Source: Candidatus Korobacter versatilis (lineage in GTDB: Bacteria; Acidobacteriota; Terriglobia; Terriglobales; Acidobacteriaceae). Taken from it: a DNA stretch of 64,000 nucleotides. The position numbers and the translations under genes are program-made. The stretch is from contig JACPNR010000014.1 in assembly GCA_016185395.1 (NCBI GenBank), positions 1-64,000 of the forward strand, given 5' to 3'. Below the pieces are notes generated by a model. That model ran no database searches and was not told where the DNA came from. It worked only from the letters and a program-made list of their open reading frames with translations. Position 1 is the first letter of the stretch. Each line of letters begins with the position of its first letter. Shown here piece after piece: positions 52,601-61,026 of this stretch.

Positions 52601-53221
52601 TACACTCCGCTGGCCATCACCGCGAACGTGGTGCGGCACCGCTTTGACGTGAATGCCAGCTACAACTGGCGCAACCGCATCAACTACGGCGTGGAGTACT
52701 GGCACTCCGAGTTCTCGGTGAATTCGCCGCAGCTCCAGCCGGCGCTGGCCACCAACGAGTTCTCCACCGCCGGCAACGGAGCGGCGCTCTACGTCACGCC
52801 GACCTGGTACCGCGGCGAGCACCTCACCATCGACGGCGGCGTCCGCTGGGAGATCTTCGGTTACGACAACGGGGCGCTCGCCATCGCGCAGGCCATTGGC
52901 TCGGGCGGCTTCTTTGCCCCGAGTGAATACCAGCGCATCGCTGGCACCGGCCGCATGGTGTACGAGAAGGACCGCTTCCGCCTGGACATCCACGGCACCT
53001 TCGGGCCGCAACGGGTGACTGGCTTCAGGGCTCTGGCGCCGCCCCCCCCGGCATGGGGGACCACCGGCAGCGTGGGTACGGAGATCAGCGGCACCTTCGG
53101 CAAGTTCCGTCCCTTCATCGCCTACGATTGGTTCGACACCGCCACCGCCGCGGGCGCGGGCCAGACGAATGGCGCTTATAAGTCGAGCTCCTTGCTGGTC
53201 GGCTTCGCTTACCGCTTCTAG
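49514..53221 (+). CDS. TPR-rich outer-membrane beta-barrel protein with a 12-residue tandem repeat
   Basis: 1235 residues. Signal peptide (QLLRTLVLLLYVLSVVAPVVAA) after GGAGGAG, so this start is secure despite the 89-bp overlap. TPRs fill ~35-300 and ~350-450 (ALAQALSWSGKHDAAIEHFRALVKKNPDTADY) and resume at ~720-860. A linker at ~463-666 is 17 near-identical PKPVEVAKPIEQ units. The last ~340 residues form a YaiO-like barrel (SLAFNVTPDLRMTVANVV ... INYGVEYWHSEFSV ... LLVGFAYRF), ending in the C-terminal aromatic used for outer-membrane insertion. TPR plus porin is the architecture of PgaA and PelB, the export pores of exopolysaccharide systems. Confidence 0.88.
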   Translation: MQNQLLRTLVLLLYVLSVVAPVVAAPAGGKAGDKANVEELLRKADQAALEGKLNVARAGYERAMAAGADLTTDYTRASNLGMIYMNGSPRDFKKAARWLEIAWKMRPTADDTRLALAQALSWSGKHDAAIEHFRALVKKNPDTADYSSGLANTLYWSGKSDEAVAVYERYLERRPSNLPMRLEYARVLSFARKLPESTLQYQSVLQADPNNVQAQIGLAKIASWQDDFKGALDRYNKVLKRHPDLYDAIVGKAYTIYWMGGRDQEAVVLFQDALKRNPNDKEVRATLKEMGVKNDAGKKAAATEQAKAETPAVQAPKPAAAPAETATVLQPETFDSHQRPQARNVIAVMMEQAQAAADAQNYVEAIHLYHEILQREPRNTAAMLQIARVLSWSRNFQQSAHEYDQLLQIEPDNMQARLERARVLSWGENYEASVDEYNRVIKQAEVARAQPAPQPVVKPAVQPKPVEVAKPIEQPKPVEVAKPIEQPKPVEVANPVEQPKPVEVAKPIEQPKPVEVAKPIEQPKPVEVAKPVEQPKPVEVAKPVEQPKPVEVAKPIEQPKPVEVAKPVEQPKPVEVAKPIEQPKPVEVAKPIEQPKPVEVAKPIEQPKPVEVAKPIEQPKPVEVAKPIEQPKPVEVAKPIEQPKPVEVAKPIAQPKPVEVAKPIAQPKPVEVTKPTTPEQPTSVEVATTTTPEPQPEPVERAAPEVAPEPPATNIDVVQTRLELARVLAWSKRYGESLAQFNVILPPEQKPEAKDKPILIEKAKVLSYARNYEEAVKTYDVALALDPSDIDARLGKGQTLYWWGRLDQAANTLRPLMQVQALTPETKTTAAITLAGVEHSRGKNSAALSLLDTTGTTNGDAKDLRRDIREGTRPVLRVAFGWEDDQEVPATALVPPTPPTTVHRELRYSTSLAFNVTPDLRMTVANVVTHGTTSNPLIGQYGHSATSFETEALLDWRANSWLEMIVGAGAGGTGAGSACNFQTFTPATCETLFGSPMGDRTMQFVYDIHPIITKGGFRFEFAAGRHIADYTPLAITANVVRHRFDVNASYNWRNRINYGVEYWHSEFSVNSPQLQPALATNEFSTAGNGAALYVTPTWYRGEHLTIDGGVRWEIFGYDNGALAIAQAIGSGGFFAPSEYQRIAGTGRMVYEKDRFRLDIHGTFGPQRVTGFRALAPPPPAWGTTGSVGTEISGTFGKFRPFIAYDWFDTATAAGAGQTNGAYKSSSLLVGFAYRF
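50900..51511 (+). repeat. 36-bp minisatellite, 17 copies, in frame
   Basis: Seventeen 36-bp units plus a diverged eighteenth encode PKPVEVAKPIEQ variants (I/V, E/A, one N for K). Copies differ mainly at third positions, so they were not all made by one recent expansion, but runs of identical neighbours suggest ongoing slippage. Unit length is a multiple of three, so copy-number changes keep the frame. Confidence 0.97.
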
Positions 53222-53242
53222 GGCCCTAAGGAATGCGCCTAT

Positions 53243-53270
53243 GGCCTCGCCTTCGGGGCGGGGCCTTTTT
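53243..53270 (+). terminator. Rho-independent terminator of the HEAT-GT2-TPR operon
   Basis: Stem GGCCTCGCC / GGCGGGGCC (one G-U), loop TTCGG, then TTTTT. Confidence 0.9.
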
Positions 53271-53368
53271 CTCGCTTTGACGCTTTCCCGTAGGGGGAAA
53301 TGCGGCTACACTGCATGGACACTCCCGCCTTTTCCCAGGGGATTCCGGGTCCCGAGGTCGAACGACAG

Positions 53369-55420
53369 ATGATTGGCTCGAATTTTGGCAACTACCGCAT
53401 CGACGCGAAGCTCGGCGAGGGCGGCATGGGTGTGGTCTACAAGGCCACCGATACGGAGCTCGACCGCTCCGTCGCGATCAAGACATTGCTGAGTTCCGCG
53501 GACGCGGAAGCCGGTGCGCGCTTCATGCGCGAGGCGAAAGCGGCGTCGCGGCTGGCGCATCCGGCGATCATCACCATCCATCATTTCGGCATCCAGGCCG
53601 AGACGCGCTTCATCGTGATGGAATACATCGACGGCCGGACGCTGAAAAAGATCATCGACGGCAAGCCGATGCATCTGAACCAGCTCTGCGAGATCGCCAT
53701 CCAGGTGGCCGACGGGTTGGCGATGGCGCATGAGCACAACGTGATCCATCGCGACATGAAGGCCGAGAACGTGATGGTCACGCCGCGCGGCCAGGTCAAG
53801 ATCCTCGACTTCGGTCTGGCAAAGCTGAAAGAACCGGAGACCAAGTCCGACGACAAGACCGTTTTCCAGACGCAGGTCGGCGTGATCATGGGCACGGTCA
53901 GCCACATGGCGCCGGAGCAGGCGCTGGGCGGCGAGATCGACGCGCGCGCCGATATCTTCTCGTTCGGCGTGGTGCTGTACGAAATGTCCACCGGCCTGAT
54001 GCCGTTCGATGGGGCGACGCCGCAGGCGATGATGGCGCGCGTGCTCAACCAGGAGCCCACGCCCATCCTGAAGATCAATCCCGAGATCCCCCCGGAACTC
54101 GACCTGCTCATCACGCTGTGCCTGAAGAAAGACAAGAGCTTCCGGCCGACGGCGCAGGAAGTGCGCGACCGCCTGAAGAAGATCCAGGCTTCGCTCAGTT
54201 CCGGGCACATCGCCCAGGACATCCGCACGCAAGCCATCTCGCAAGGCATGGCGGTTGCCGCGGCCGCAGCAGCGCCCGCCCCGGTGAGCGGCATCAAGAC
54301 GACGGCGGCGAAGCTGGTCTCGTCCTCGCGGATGCCGGCGACGGTGATCCAGCCGGCGCCGGGGAGTGCTCCGCGGATCGCCTCGTCCCGTTCCATCGTC
54401 ACCCCGGAAGTGACGGGCGGAGCGAAGGCAACCTACTTCGCGCTAAAGAGTGCGCGCTGGGTGTGGTCGATCGCCACGCTCACCGTGCCGCTGGCGTTCA
54501 TCTTTTACTTCCTCATCTCGGGCGGCGTCATCCGCCCGCAGGTGGTGGAAGGCACGTTTCTCATGGCCTACGCCAAGGCGCTGGTGGAACCGGTGCTGCG
54601 CGTCGCCGAGAGCGTGTTCACCTTCCGCATGGTGGTGAACGGCTGGAACCTCATGCTGGTGTTGTTGACGGTGGTCGCCTTCGTGCTGCGGCAGCTCGTG
54701 ATGCTTCCTTTCGTGAAGGCGGAGAACTGGGCCAAGACCAAGGTCGTGCGGGCGAAGACCGCCGCCCCGGTGGCCGTCTCCATGACCAACATGGAGCGCG
54801 CTTCGTCGCACCGCTTGACGATGCTGCGTGAGTACGCCGAGGCGAAGAAGTTCCTCTTCCAGGAGAAGCGCCATCTCGCGTTCCTCTCCATCGACGTGGT
54901 CGGCTCCACGAAGATGAAGATCGGCGAAGACAAGCTCACCATCGAGCACGCCTTTGCCGAGTACAAGAAATTCGTGGAGCGCATCCTCAAGGCGAACAAC
55001 ATCTGGAAGGTGGCGTGGACGCCGGACGGCATCATGTGCGCGTTCTTCACCGCGCAGGACGCGGTCAAGGCCGGGCAGGAAGTGCTTGCGGGACTGGCAT
55101 GGTTCAACGACGGCATCCATCAGTTGAAGACGTCATTCAACGTGCGCTGCGGCGTGAACGCGGGCGAGGTGGTCTTTCCCGAAGACAAGGACATGGAAGA
55201 TATCTCCGACGAGGCCATCGACGTTGCCGGACACATGCAGAAGTACGCGGCGCACGGCGCGCTCTGGCTCTCGCGCGCGGTGATGATGGAGCTCGGCGAC
55301 CAGACCGGCTGGCGCGCCATCGCGGACCAGAAGGTGGATGGCCACGATTGCTTCGAGTGGCGCGCGGATGGGCAAGGCGCGGCCGTGCCGCGGGGAGCTT
55401 CCACGCCCAGCGACCACTAG
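53369..55420 (+). CDS. Ser/Thr protein kinase fused to a class III cyclase-like domain
   Basis: 683 residues from ATG 53369 (GAGGTCG upstream, kinase begins at once); ATG 53315 or GTG/ATG 53300 would add an unstructured tail. Hanks-type kinase: GEGGMG at 16-21, Lys38, HRDMKAEN at 127-134, DFG and APE, i.e. an active RD kinase. After an Ala/Pro linker, two TM helices (~370-395 and ~430-450) lead to a nucleotidyl-cyclase fold: [11 protein letters not shown] with a metal Asp near 509, [14 protein letters not shown], and [12 protein letters not shown]. The last motif replaces the transition-state Asn and Arg (VNxAxR) by Asp and His, so cyclase activity is doubtful. It may sense rather than make cyclic nucleotides. 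Confidence 0.9.
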   Translation: MIGSNFGNYRIDAKLGEGGMGVVYKATDTELDRSVAIKTLLSSADAEAGARFMREAKAASRLAHPAIITIHHFGIQAETRFIVMEYIDGRTLKKIIDGKPMHLNQLCEIAIQVADGLAMAHEHNVIHRDMKAENVMVTPRGQVKILDFGLAKLKEPETKSDDKTVFQTQVGVIMGTVSHMAPEQALGGEIDARADIFSFGVVLYEMSTGLMPFDGATPQAMMARVLNQEPTPILKINPEIPPELDLLITLCLKKDKSFRPTAQEVRDRLKKIQASLSSGHIAQDIRTQAISQGMAVAAAAAAPAPVSGIKTTAAKLVSSSRMPATVIQPAPGSAPRIASSRSIVTPEVTGGAKATYFALKSARWVWSIATLTVPLAFIFYFLISGGVIRPQVVEGTFLMAYAKALVEPVLRVAESVFTFRMVVNGWNLMLVLLTVVAFVLRQLVMLPFVKAENWAKTKVVRAKTAAPVAVSMTNMERASSHRLTMLREYAEAKKFLFQEKRHLAFLSIDVVGSTKMKIGEDKLTIEHAFAEYKKFVERILKANNIWKVAWTPDGIMCAFFTAQDAVKAGQEVLAGLAWFNDGIHQLKTSFNVRCGVNAGEVVFPEDKDMEDISDEAIDVAGHMQKYAAHGALWLSRAVMMELGDQTGWRAIADQKVDGHDCFEWRADGQGAAVPRGASTPSDH

Positions 55421-55431
55421 ACAGGACAAGT

Positions 55432-55466
55432 AAAAGGGGCCGTCCGCATTGCGGACGGCCCCTTTA
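55432..55466. terminator. Bidirectional terminator
   Basis: 12-bp perfect stem GGGGCCGTCCGC / GCGGACGGCCCC with loop ATT, flanked by AAAA on the left and TTT on the right, between the convergent kinase and DUF4097 genes. Confidence 0.92.
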
Positions 55467-55477
55467 TTGCTGCTGGC

Positions 55478-56923
55478 TTAAGGGGTCGGTGGTTGCATCG
55501 ACGTCTTGCGGATCTCGATGTCGCCGTGTTCGGTGCGGAGGCGGATGGTGCCGCCGCCCGTTCCCACCTTGCCGCTGGCGTGGTTGGTGTCGCGCACGTT
55601 CTCGGTCCGGATCTCGCCGAAGTCACTGCGGACCTCGCCGTTGCGCGTCTCGGCGTCGAGGCTGAAGCTGCCCTTGTCGGGCAGCGTGAGCCGCACTTGG
55701 CCGTTACGGTTGGTGATGTCGATGTTGCCGACCGGCAGCTTGGAGACGTGGACCTCGACTTCACCGTTCGAGTCGTCGAGCGTGAGGTCGCCGGTGAGCG
55801 AGTCGAAGTGGATGTCCTTCGAGCGGGTGCGCAGCGTGACCGGCCCGGACATCGAACTGATGCGCAGGTCGCCGGACTCCATCCGCATGTCGCCATCGAG
55901 CTTGGCGATCTCGAGGTTGGTGCGCGACGAACTGAAGCGCACCGGCTTGGGCACGCGGCTCACATTGATGGACCCGAAGTAGTCGCCGCGGAGTTCGACC
56001 TGGCCGCCGATGTCGGCGACGTTGCAGTCGTCCACGCGGCCTTCGACGCTGAGGTCACCCGAGACCTTGCGGGCGTCGAAATCGCCGTGGCGAAGATGCA
56101 CTTCGGCCTTGCCGTTCACGTCTTCGACCTGCGCATCCCCACGCGAGGTGGAGAGCTTTACGTCGCCGTCGCGCCCGATCACGCGCACGTCGCCGCGCAG
56201 CGTCTGCACTTCGGCCGAAGCCTTGCGCGGTACCTGCACCTCGATGTTCACGCTCGCCTTGTCGGCGTTGTCCACCCCTTTCGTGCCGGTGGAGCTGAGG
56301 TCGAGGATGGAGCCTTCGTTGGTGAAGACCGGGACGCGAGCGCCGCGGATATTGTTGGCGTCCGACAGGTTACGCGCAATGACCACGTAGTTGGTGACTA
56401 CGTGCACACGATCGTCGCTCGACGCGGTCAGTTTCACATTGCCCCGTTCGTTGACCACGCGGATGGAGCCGCCGGCAGGGAACGCGGCGCTGTTGTTGTC
56501 GGTGAACGTGTACTTGTTCCCGAAGAGCGGGAAGAAGGGGACGTCGTTGCCGTCCACGTCGATATTGCCCTGGAGCTCAGGGCCGAAGCGCATGATGCCG
56601 GTCGCGGCCGAGCCGAGGATGATCACGAAGATGATCAGCACCACGCCGCCGGCGCCGATGCCGGAGCTGCGATAGCCCTCGCGCTGCGCGTTCCAGTTCT
56701 CGACCAGCTTGATCACGCCCCACAGGATGAGCAGCAGCGGCCAGTACTTGGCGAAGCCCGAGAACAACGTGTACTTGTCGAGCACGCCCATGTTGCCGAG
56801 CAGGAAGAGCACGCCGATGGAGATGAGCACCACCGGGCCGGCGAAGGAGCGGCGGCGCGGCGCGGGCGGCGGCGGAGCTTGCGGCGGTATTGGCGGTGGC
56901 GGCGTGATGGTCGGAGTGGCCAT
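55478..56923 (-). CDS. DUF4097 beta-strand-repeat protein with LiaF-like membrane region
   Basis: 481 residues from ATG 56923 (AAGG upstream). Pro-rich start, two TM segments in the LiaI-LiaF-like unit (VLISIGVLFLLGNMGVLDKYTLF, YWPLLLILWGVIKL), a third TM, then ~350 residues of short regular beta-strands with G-D/N spacing (TLRGDVRVIGRDGDVKLSTSRGDAQVEDVNGKAEVHLRHGDFDARKVSGDLSVEG), a DUF4097 beta-helix. Similar proteins occur with envelope-stress regulators. It is the last gene of the sigma/anti-sigma operon and ends at a shared terminator. Confidence 0.85.
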   Translation of the reverse strand: MATPTITPPPPIPPQAPPPPAPRRRSFAGPVVLISIGVLFLLGNMGVLDKYTLFSGFAKYWPLLLILWGVIKLVENWNAQREGYRSSGIGAGGVVLIIFVIILGSAATGIMRFGPELQGNIDVDGNDVPFFPLFGNKYTFTDNNSAAFPAGGSIRVVNERGNVKLTASSDDRVHVVTNYVVIARNLSDANNIRGARVPVFTNEGSILDLSSTGTKGVDNADKASVNIEVQVPRKASAEVQTLRGDVRVIGRDGDVKLSTSRGDAQVEDVNGKAEVHLRHGDFDARKVSGDLSVEGRVDDCNVADIGGQVELRGDYFGSINVSRVPKPVRFSSSRTNLEIAKLDGDMRMESGDLRISSMSGPVTLRTRSKDIHFDSLTGDLTLDDSNGEVEVHVSKLPVGNIDITNRNGQVRLTLPDKGSFSLDAETRNGEVRSDFGEIRTENVRDTNHASGKVGTGGGTIRLRTEHGDIEIRKTSMQPPTP

Positions 56924-56928
56924 GGAGT

Positions 56929-57156
56929 TCACCTTTTCTCGGAATTGATATCGGTGCCGGTAGACGAAGACGTGGGCGCGGCTTGGCCGTCGCCGTCAGA
57001 TTGTCCGTACTGCGAGCGTTCCATCACCAGCGCAATGCCGATGGCGATGAGCAACAACGGCCAGGTCTGGCGAAAGCGGTAAGGAGTGAAGTACTGGCAC
57101 AGGAAGAGCACCCCCACGGTGATCATCGAGACCGGTCCTACGATGCGGTTGCGCAT
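56929..57156 (-). CDS. Small LiaI/LiaF-like membrane protein
   Basis: 75 residues, two TM helices (VGPVSMITVGVLFLCQYF, TWPLLLIAIGIALVMERS), then a disordered tail. It repeats the membrane module found at the N terminus of the downstream DUF4097 protein and the C terminus of the upstream B-box protein. The gene is nearly contiguous with both neighbours. Confidence 0.8.
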   Translation of the reverse strand: MRNRIVGPVSMITVGVLFLCQYFTPYRFRQTWPLLLIAIGIALVMERSQYGQSDGDGQAAPTSSSTGTDINSEKR

Positions 57157-57165
57157 AGCGATCCC

Positions 57166-57876
57166 CTAGCTCCCCGCCGTACGGTTGCGCATCAGCATGC
57201 GCACGCCGAAGAAGATGGGGATGAGCGGCCATAGGCGGACGATCCAACGGAACTGGAGCCAGCCCATGTTCTGGAGCAGGAAGAGGAAGCCCATGCCAAT
57301 GAGCACCATGGCCCCGAAGGGCAGGCCGGTGCGCGGCGCCTCGATGGGCGTGCCGGTCGCGGCGGCGCTGTGGCTGTTGCCGGCGTTGACGTCGATTCCG
57401 AGCGAGCGATAGACGCCCGCCGGATCGGGCGCGGGCAGGCCGAGCTGCCTGGCCTTGGCGGTGCGATACGCGTCGAAGATCTGGTAGAAGACGAAGAACG
57501 TGATGGCGATGCCGAAGAAGGGCTCCGCCGGACCGGCGTTGTCCACCGCGACGATGAGCAGCGCGAAAGTGATCAGGTGCGCGAAGGCCTTGCTGTATTG
57601 GCCGTTATAGACCGCGCCAATGCCAAATGGGATGCAGCCCAGGATGGCGGCCAGCGCCGGGTTTGGCGCTCCCGGAACGGTCGCAGCGTAAGGCGTCCCC
57701 GGAGCGCCGGCGCCGGCCGGGGCGGCAGGAGGCATGGTGTCGCCAAGGCGCGCGACGATGCAATCCTCACAATAGATCACGCCGCGGACGTCTCGCTTGC
57801 ACTCTTCGCACAGTGCCTTGCCGCAGGTGCGGCAGAAGGCGGTGGAAGGGGTTTGTGGATGGTTGGCGCAGTTCAT
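57166..57876 (-). CDS. B-box-type zinc finger membrane protein with LiaF-like C terminus
   Basis: 236 residues. B-box-like zinc finger at 1-40 (CANHPQTPSTAFCRTCGKALCEECKRDVRGVIYCEDC), a Pro/Ala/Gly linker, three or four TM helices (ALAAILGCIPFGIGAVYNGQYSKAF resembling TM2 proteins), and a final LiaF-like pair (GAMVLIGMGFLFLLQNMGWLQF, VRLWPLIPIFFGVRML). ATG overlaps the anti-sigma stop by 4 bp. Role unknown; by position it belongs to the ECF regulon. Confidence 0.8.
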   Translation of the reverse strand: MNCANHPQTPSTAFCRTCGKALCEECKRDVRGVIYCEDCIVARLGDTMPPAAPAGAGAPGTPYAATVPGAPNPALAAILGCIPFGIGAVYNGQYSKAFAHLITFALLIVAVDNAGPAEPFFGIAITFFVFYQIFDAYRTAKARQLGLPAPDPAGVYRSLGIDVNAGNSHSAAATGTPIEAPRTGLPFGAMVLIGMGFLFLLQNMGWLQFRWIVRLWPLIPIFFGVRMLMRNRTAGS

Positions 57877-58658
57877 GCGGTTCTCCTGTCGTCAGCACAG
57901 AAACTGATCTGGTGCACGTTGTTGCTCGCTGGCGCTGCCGCCAACTGCATGGGCGAACGCTCCGCGCTATAGCGCTGGTTGTTCTGCTGCGGCTGTTCGC
58001 TCGTGTTGTCGCCGGGCTGGCGTTGCTGCTGCGGCTTCGGTTGTGGTTGCTGCGGTTGCGGTTGTTCCTGCTGCGTGTCGTCGGAATTGGTCGCATTGCG
58101 CAGGTCGCGCAGCGCCGACTGCACCTGGTACACGAAGCGCAGGTTCTCGTAATACTTCTGCGCGCGGCCGGTGGTCTCGTAATAGCTGCGCACCATGCTG
58201 CTCTTCACCGCCGCCGGACGCAGGTCCACGTAGCGCAGGTCGGTGACCTTCACCCCGGTGACGTTGAGCATCAGCATCACGGAAAAGAACGCCATGGCGA
58301 ACGACATGCCGAAGCGCGGTTGCAGCACCACCCCAAAGAACGGGCGCAGGCCGGTCCAGCGGCGCGATTCCTGCTGGCGCGGCGCGCGCGCCGGCACTTC
58401 GCTGGTGACGTTCAGTATCTTCTGCAGCAAGTAGGCCGGCGGCTCGACCTCAGGGAGGCCGCGCACCAGCCGGTGGCCCTGCTGGGCGAACGCCAGCGCC
58501 GGAGCGCAGAGGTCGCACCCGGCGCCGTGGGCGTTGAAGCGCTCCTGGTCGGCGGGGCTCAGCGTGCCGTCGACGGCCTCGCACAGCAGGCCCTCGAACT
58601 CGGCATGCGTCATGGCTGCGTTCGGTAGATTCGGGTTGTGGCCTTGGTCTGGCATCAC
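57873..58658 (-). CDS. Zinc-finger anti-sigma factor, membrane-bound
   Basis: 261 residues. ZAS domain near the N terminus: HAEFEGLLCEAVDGTLSPADQERFNAHGAGCDLC with the H-x3-C-x2-C zinc site. One TM helix (MSFAMAFFSVMLMLNVTGV), then a periplasmic Gln/Pro-rich region (QEQPQPQQPQPKPQQQRQ) and a conserved-looking end. It would hold the ECF sigma factor encoded directly upstream; genes overlap by 4 bp. Confidence 0.88.
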   Translation of the reverse strand: MMPDQGHNPNLPNAAMTHAEFEGLLCEAVDGTLSPADQERFNAHGAGCDLCAPALAFAQQGHRLVRGLPEVEPPAYLLQKILNVTSEVPARAPRQQESRRWTGLRPFFGVVLQPRFGMSFAMAFFSVMLMLNVTGVKVTDLRYVDLRPAAVKSSMVRSYYETTGRAQKYYENLRFVYQVQSALRDLRNATNSDDTQQEQPQPQQPQPKPQQQRQPGDNTSEQPQQNNQRYSAERSPMQLAAAPASNNVHQISFCADDRRTA

Positions 58659-59254
58659 ATCACCTGCCTATGGGTACGTTGTAAGAGCCTGGCTAGTTCC
58701 GTCCGTCCCCGATTGATGCGGGATTTCACCGTGCCTTCGGGGACCTTCAATACCTTGGCGATTTCGCGGTAATCCATGTCCTGGAGGTCGCGCAGGATGA
58801 CCGCCTCGCGCAGCTCGGGCGAGAGCTTGCCCAGGGCCGCCTGCACCAGCTTCTGCGTCTGGCCGCTCTGCACGCGTTGTTCCGGCCCTGCCTTGGTGTC
58901 GGCCAGCTGCTGGGCGGGCGTGGGCGCGTCCTCGTCCTGCGTGGGCGAGGCGTCGAGCGAATCGGTGAGGCGCTCCTGGCGGGTCTTGCGGAAGTGGTCG
59001 ACCAGCAGGTTGCGCGTGAGCGTGGTCACCCAGGAGACGAACGCGCCGCGCTCCAGATCGTAGCTGGAGAGCGAGCGATACATCTTGATGAAGACTTCCT
59101 GGGTAAGGTCCTCGGCCTCGTCGGCCGAGCCGGTAAAGCGGTAGCAGAGGTTGTAGATGCGCCGCTGATACTGGCGCACGATGTCCTCCCAAGCAGCAGC
59201 GTCGCCGGAAACGCAGCGACGGACTAATCCTGCTACTGCCTGGACGTCTTCCAA
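58655..59254 (-). CDS. ECF (sigma-70 family) RNA polymerase sigma factor
   Basis: 199 residues from TTG 59254 (GGGGAG 6 nt upstream). Region 2: WEDIVRQYQRRIYNLCYRFTGSADEAEDLTQEVFIKMYRSL and FVSWVTTLTRNLLVDHFRK; region 4: LSPELREAVILRDLQDMDYREIAKVLKVPEGTVKSRINRGRTELARLL. RpoE/SigW-like group. The acidic spacer (SPTQDEDAPTPAQQ) is long. It starts the five-gene operon (sigma, anti-sigma, B-box, LiaI-like, DUF4097). Confidence 0.95.
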   Translation of the reverse strand: MEDVQAVAGLVRRCVSGDAAAWEDIVRQYQRRIYNLCYRFTGSADEAEDLTQEVFIKMYRSLSSYDLERGAFVSWVTTLTRNLLVDHFRKTRQERLTDSLDASPTQDEDAPTPAQQLADTKAGPEQRVQSGQTQKLVQAALGKLSPELREAVILRDLQDMDYREIAKVLKVPEGTVKSRINRGRTELARLLQRTHRQVM

Positions 59255-59301
59255 CCAGAGCTCCCCAGGAACCCATGTGGTGCCGCTTCCCCGATCTGTG
59301 G

Positions 59302-59327
59302 TACGGAAGCCGGCCCGTGAAAGTTCC
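59302..59327 (-). promoter_or_regulatory. Candidate ECF-type autoregulatory promoter
   Basis: Minus strand GGAAC (59327-59323), 17-bp spacer, CGTA (59305-59302), 48 bp before the sigma gene start. GGAAC-N16/17-CGTA is the common ECF promoter form, so the sigma factor may drive its own operon. The remaining gap up to 59650 shows no gene. Confidence 0.5.
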
Positions 59328-59650
59328 CTAACTGTAAGGAAAGAAACGGCATTGTAGCGGAAGCGCGGGCTGCACAGCGTGCATCCGAAGTTTCGCCACG
59401 GACTGGGCCCGCGAGGGCCTTGAACCGTCTCGAATATACCTCACCAAATCAATGACTTGAACGGACTTTGGCGCGGGCTTGGCCGGCCGCGCGTTTCCGG
59501 AGCTGCCTCTGGCCAGGTACTTGCAAGTAATAGGTCGGCCGGAGAGGTTAAAACCTTCGTCAACAGCACCCGCCTGCCTACGAGCGGAATCCGGGTGCCA
59601 CTCTGCTGTCTGCCAAGGGCGGACGCGACTGTTTTGGAGAGGCCGAGGCC

Positions 59651-61024
59651 ATGGGCGTGAATCGCAGAGATTTCCTGAAGATCGCCGGCACGGCCGGCGC
59701 GGTGGCGGCAGCGAACGGCTGCCGCGGATTGGTGGCCGGCGGCGGCGAGGCCGGCGGCGGGAACGGAGCGCCTCCTCCCCTCGGCAACGGCGACATCAAC
59801 GACGTCGAGCACATCATCTTCACCATGCAGGAGAACCGCTCGTTCGACCATTACTTCGGCAAGCTGCCGGACTATCGCGCGAATAAGGGCTATCCCGGCA
59901 CGGTGGACGGCCTGCCTGTGGGCGGTGCGACCAACCCTTCCTACGACGACACCACCACCATCGCATCGCACCACATGGGCACCGACCAGCACGAGAACCT
60001 GAGCCCGGCGTGGAACGAGAGCCATCGCTGCTGGAACCGCCACGACCCCGCCGGGCCCACGCCGACCCTCGATGGGTTCGTCTACGCGGCGGCGAACTAC
60101 TCGCGCCAGACAACTTCCGAGCCGGCCTGCGATTTTGAAGGCCGGCGCGCCATGGGCTACTACACGGAGAACGAACTGCCGTACTACTACGAGTTGGCCA
60201 GCCAGTTCGCCATGAGCGACCGCCACTTCTCCAGCGTGCTGACCGCGACGCAACCGAACCGCATGTACCTGCTTTCCGGCTCGAGCCACGGATACATCCG
60301 TCCGTTGCGCGAGACGGCGGGCGACCGGCAGATAGCCGCGCCCACCATCTTCGACGCGCTCGAGGACAAGGGCATCACGTGGAAGATCTACCTGCAGGAC
60401 AAGGGCGCGCCGCACGCCTACTCCTACTACGCGCTCTTCCAGGGCTACAACAGCCACACCGACAAGGTCGTCGCCGGCGAGCAGTTCTTCACCGACCTGC
60501 AGAATGGGAACCTGCCGCAGGTGGCGATGTTCGAATCGGGCGTGAGCAACGGGCTCGACGAGCATCCGCGCAACGATATCTTCAAAGGCACACAGATCAT
60601 GCGGCGGTTCTTTAACGCCATCATGGGCAGCTCGATCTGGCAGAAGTCGGTCACGTTCTTCACCTATGACGAGGGTGGAGCGTTCTATGACCACGTGCCG
60701 CCGCCGAGCGCGGTCAAGCCGGACGACATTCCGCCCAAGCTCGTTGCGGGAGACACGGCCGGAGACTTCGACCGCTACGGCTATCGCGTGCCGTTCATCG
60801 CGGTGTCGCCGTTCGCGCGCCAGCACTACGTGTCGCACACGGTGAGCGACCATACCTCCCTCCTGAAGTTCATCGAGAAGCGATTTGGGCTCTCGCCCTT
60901 GACGCAGCGCGACGCGAACGCGCACGACCTGACCGACATGTTCGACTTCGCCAACCCGTCGTTCACCACGCCGCCGGCGCTTCCGGGCGACGGCGCGCAT
61001 CCGCTCGATAGGTGCAATGTGTAG
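59651..61024 (+). CDS. Tat-exported phosphoesterase (phospholipase C/acid phosphatase family)
   Basis: 457 residues. Tat signal NRRDFLKIAGTAGAVAAANGC with a possible lipobox Cys24, then the phosphoesterase domain: HIIFTMQENRSFDHYFGKLPDYRA, AMSDRHFSSVLTATQPNRMYLLSGSS, FFTYDEGGAFYDHVPPP and GYRVPFIAVSPFARQHYVSHTVSDHTSLLKFIEKRFGL. Glu/Asn of ENRSFDHY and DEGG...DH are the metal or nucleophile sites of the family. It cleaves phosphodiester or phosphomonoester bonds of lipids or organic phosphate outside the cytoplasm. Confidence 0.92.
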   Translation: MGVNRRDFLKIAGTAGAVAAANGCRGLVAGGGEAGGGNGAPPPLGNGDINDVEHIIFTMQENRSFDHYFGKLPDYRANKGYPGTVDGLPVGGATNPSYDDTTTIASHHMGTDQHENLSPAWNESHRCWNRHDPAGPTPTLDGFVYAAANYSRQTTSEPACDFEGRRAMGYYTENELPYYYELASQFAMSDRHFSSVLTATQPNRMYLLSGSSHGYIRPLRETAGDRQIAAPTIFDALEDKGITWKIYLQDKGAPHAYSYYALFQGYNSHTDKVVAGEQFFTDLQNGNLPQVAMFESGVSNGLDEHPRNDIFKGTQIMRRFFNAIMGSSIWQKSVTFFTYDEGGAFYDHVPPPSAVKPDDIPPKLVAGDTAGDFDRYGYRVPFIAVSPFARQHYVSHTVSDHTSLLKFIEKRFGLSPLTQRDANAHDLTDMFDFANPSFTTPPALPGDGAHPLDRCNV

Positions 61025-61026
61025 AG

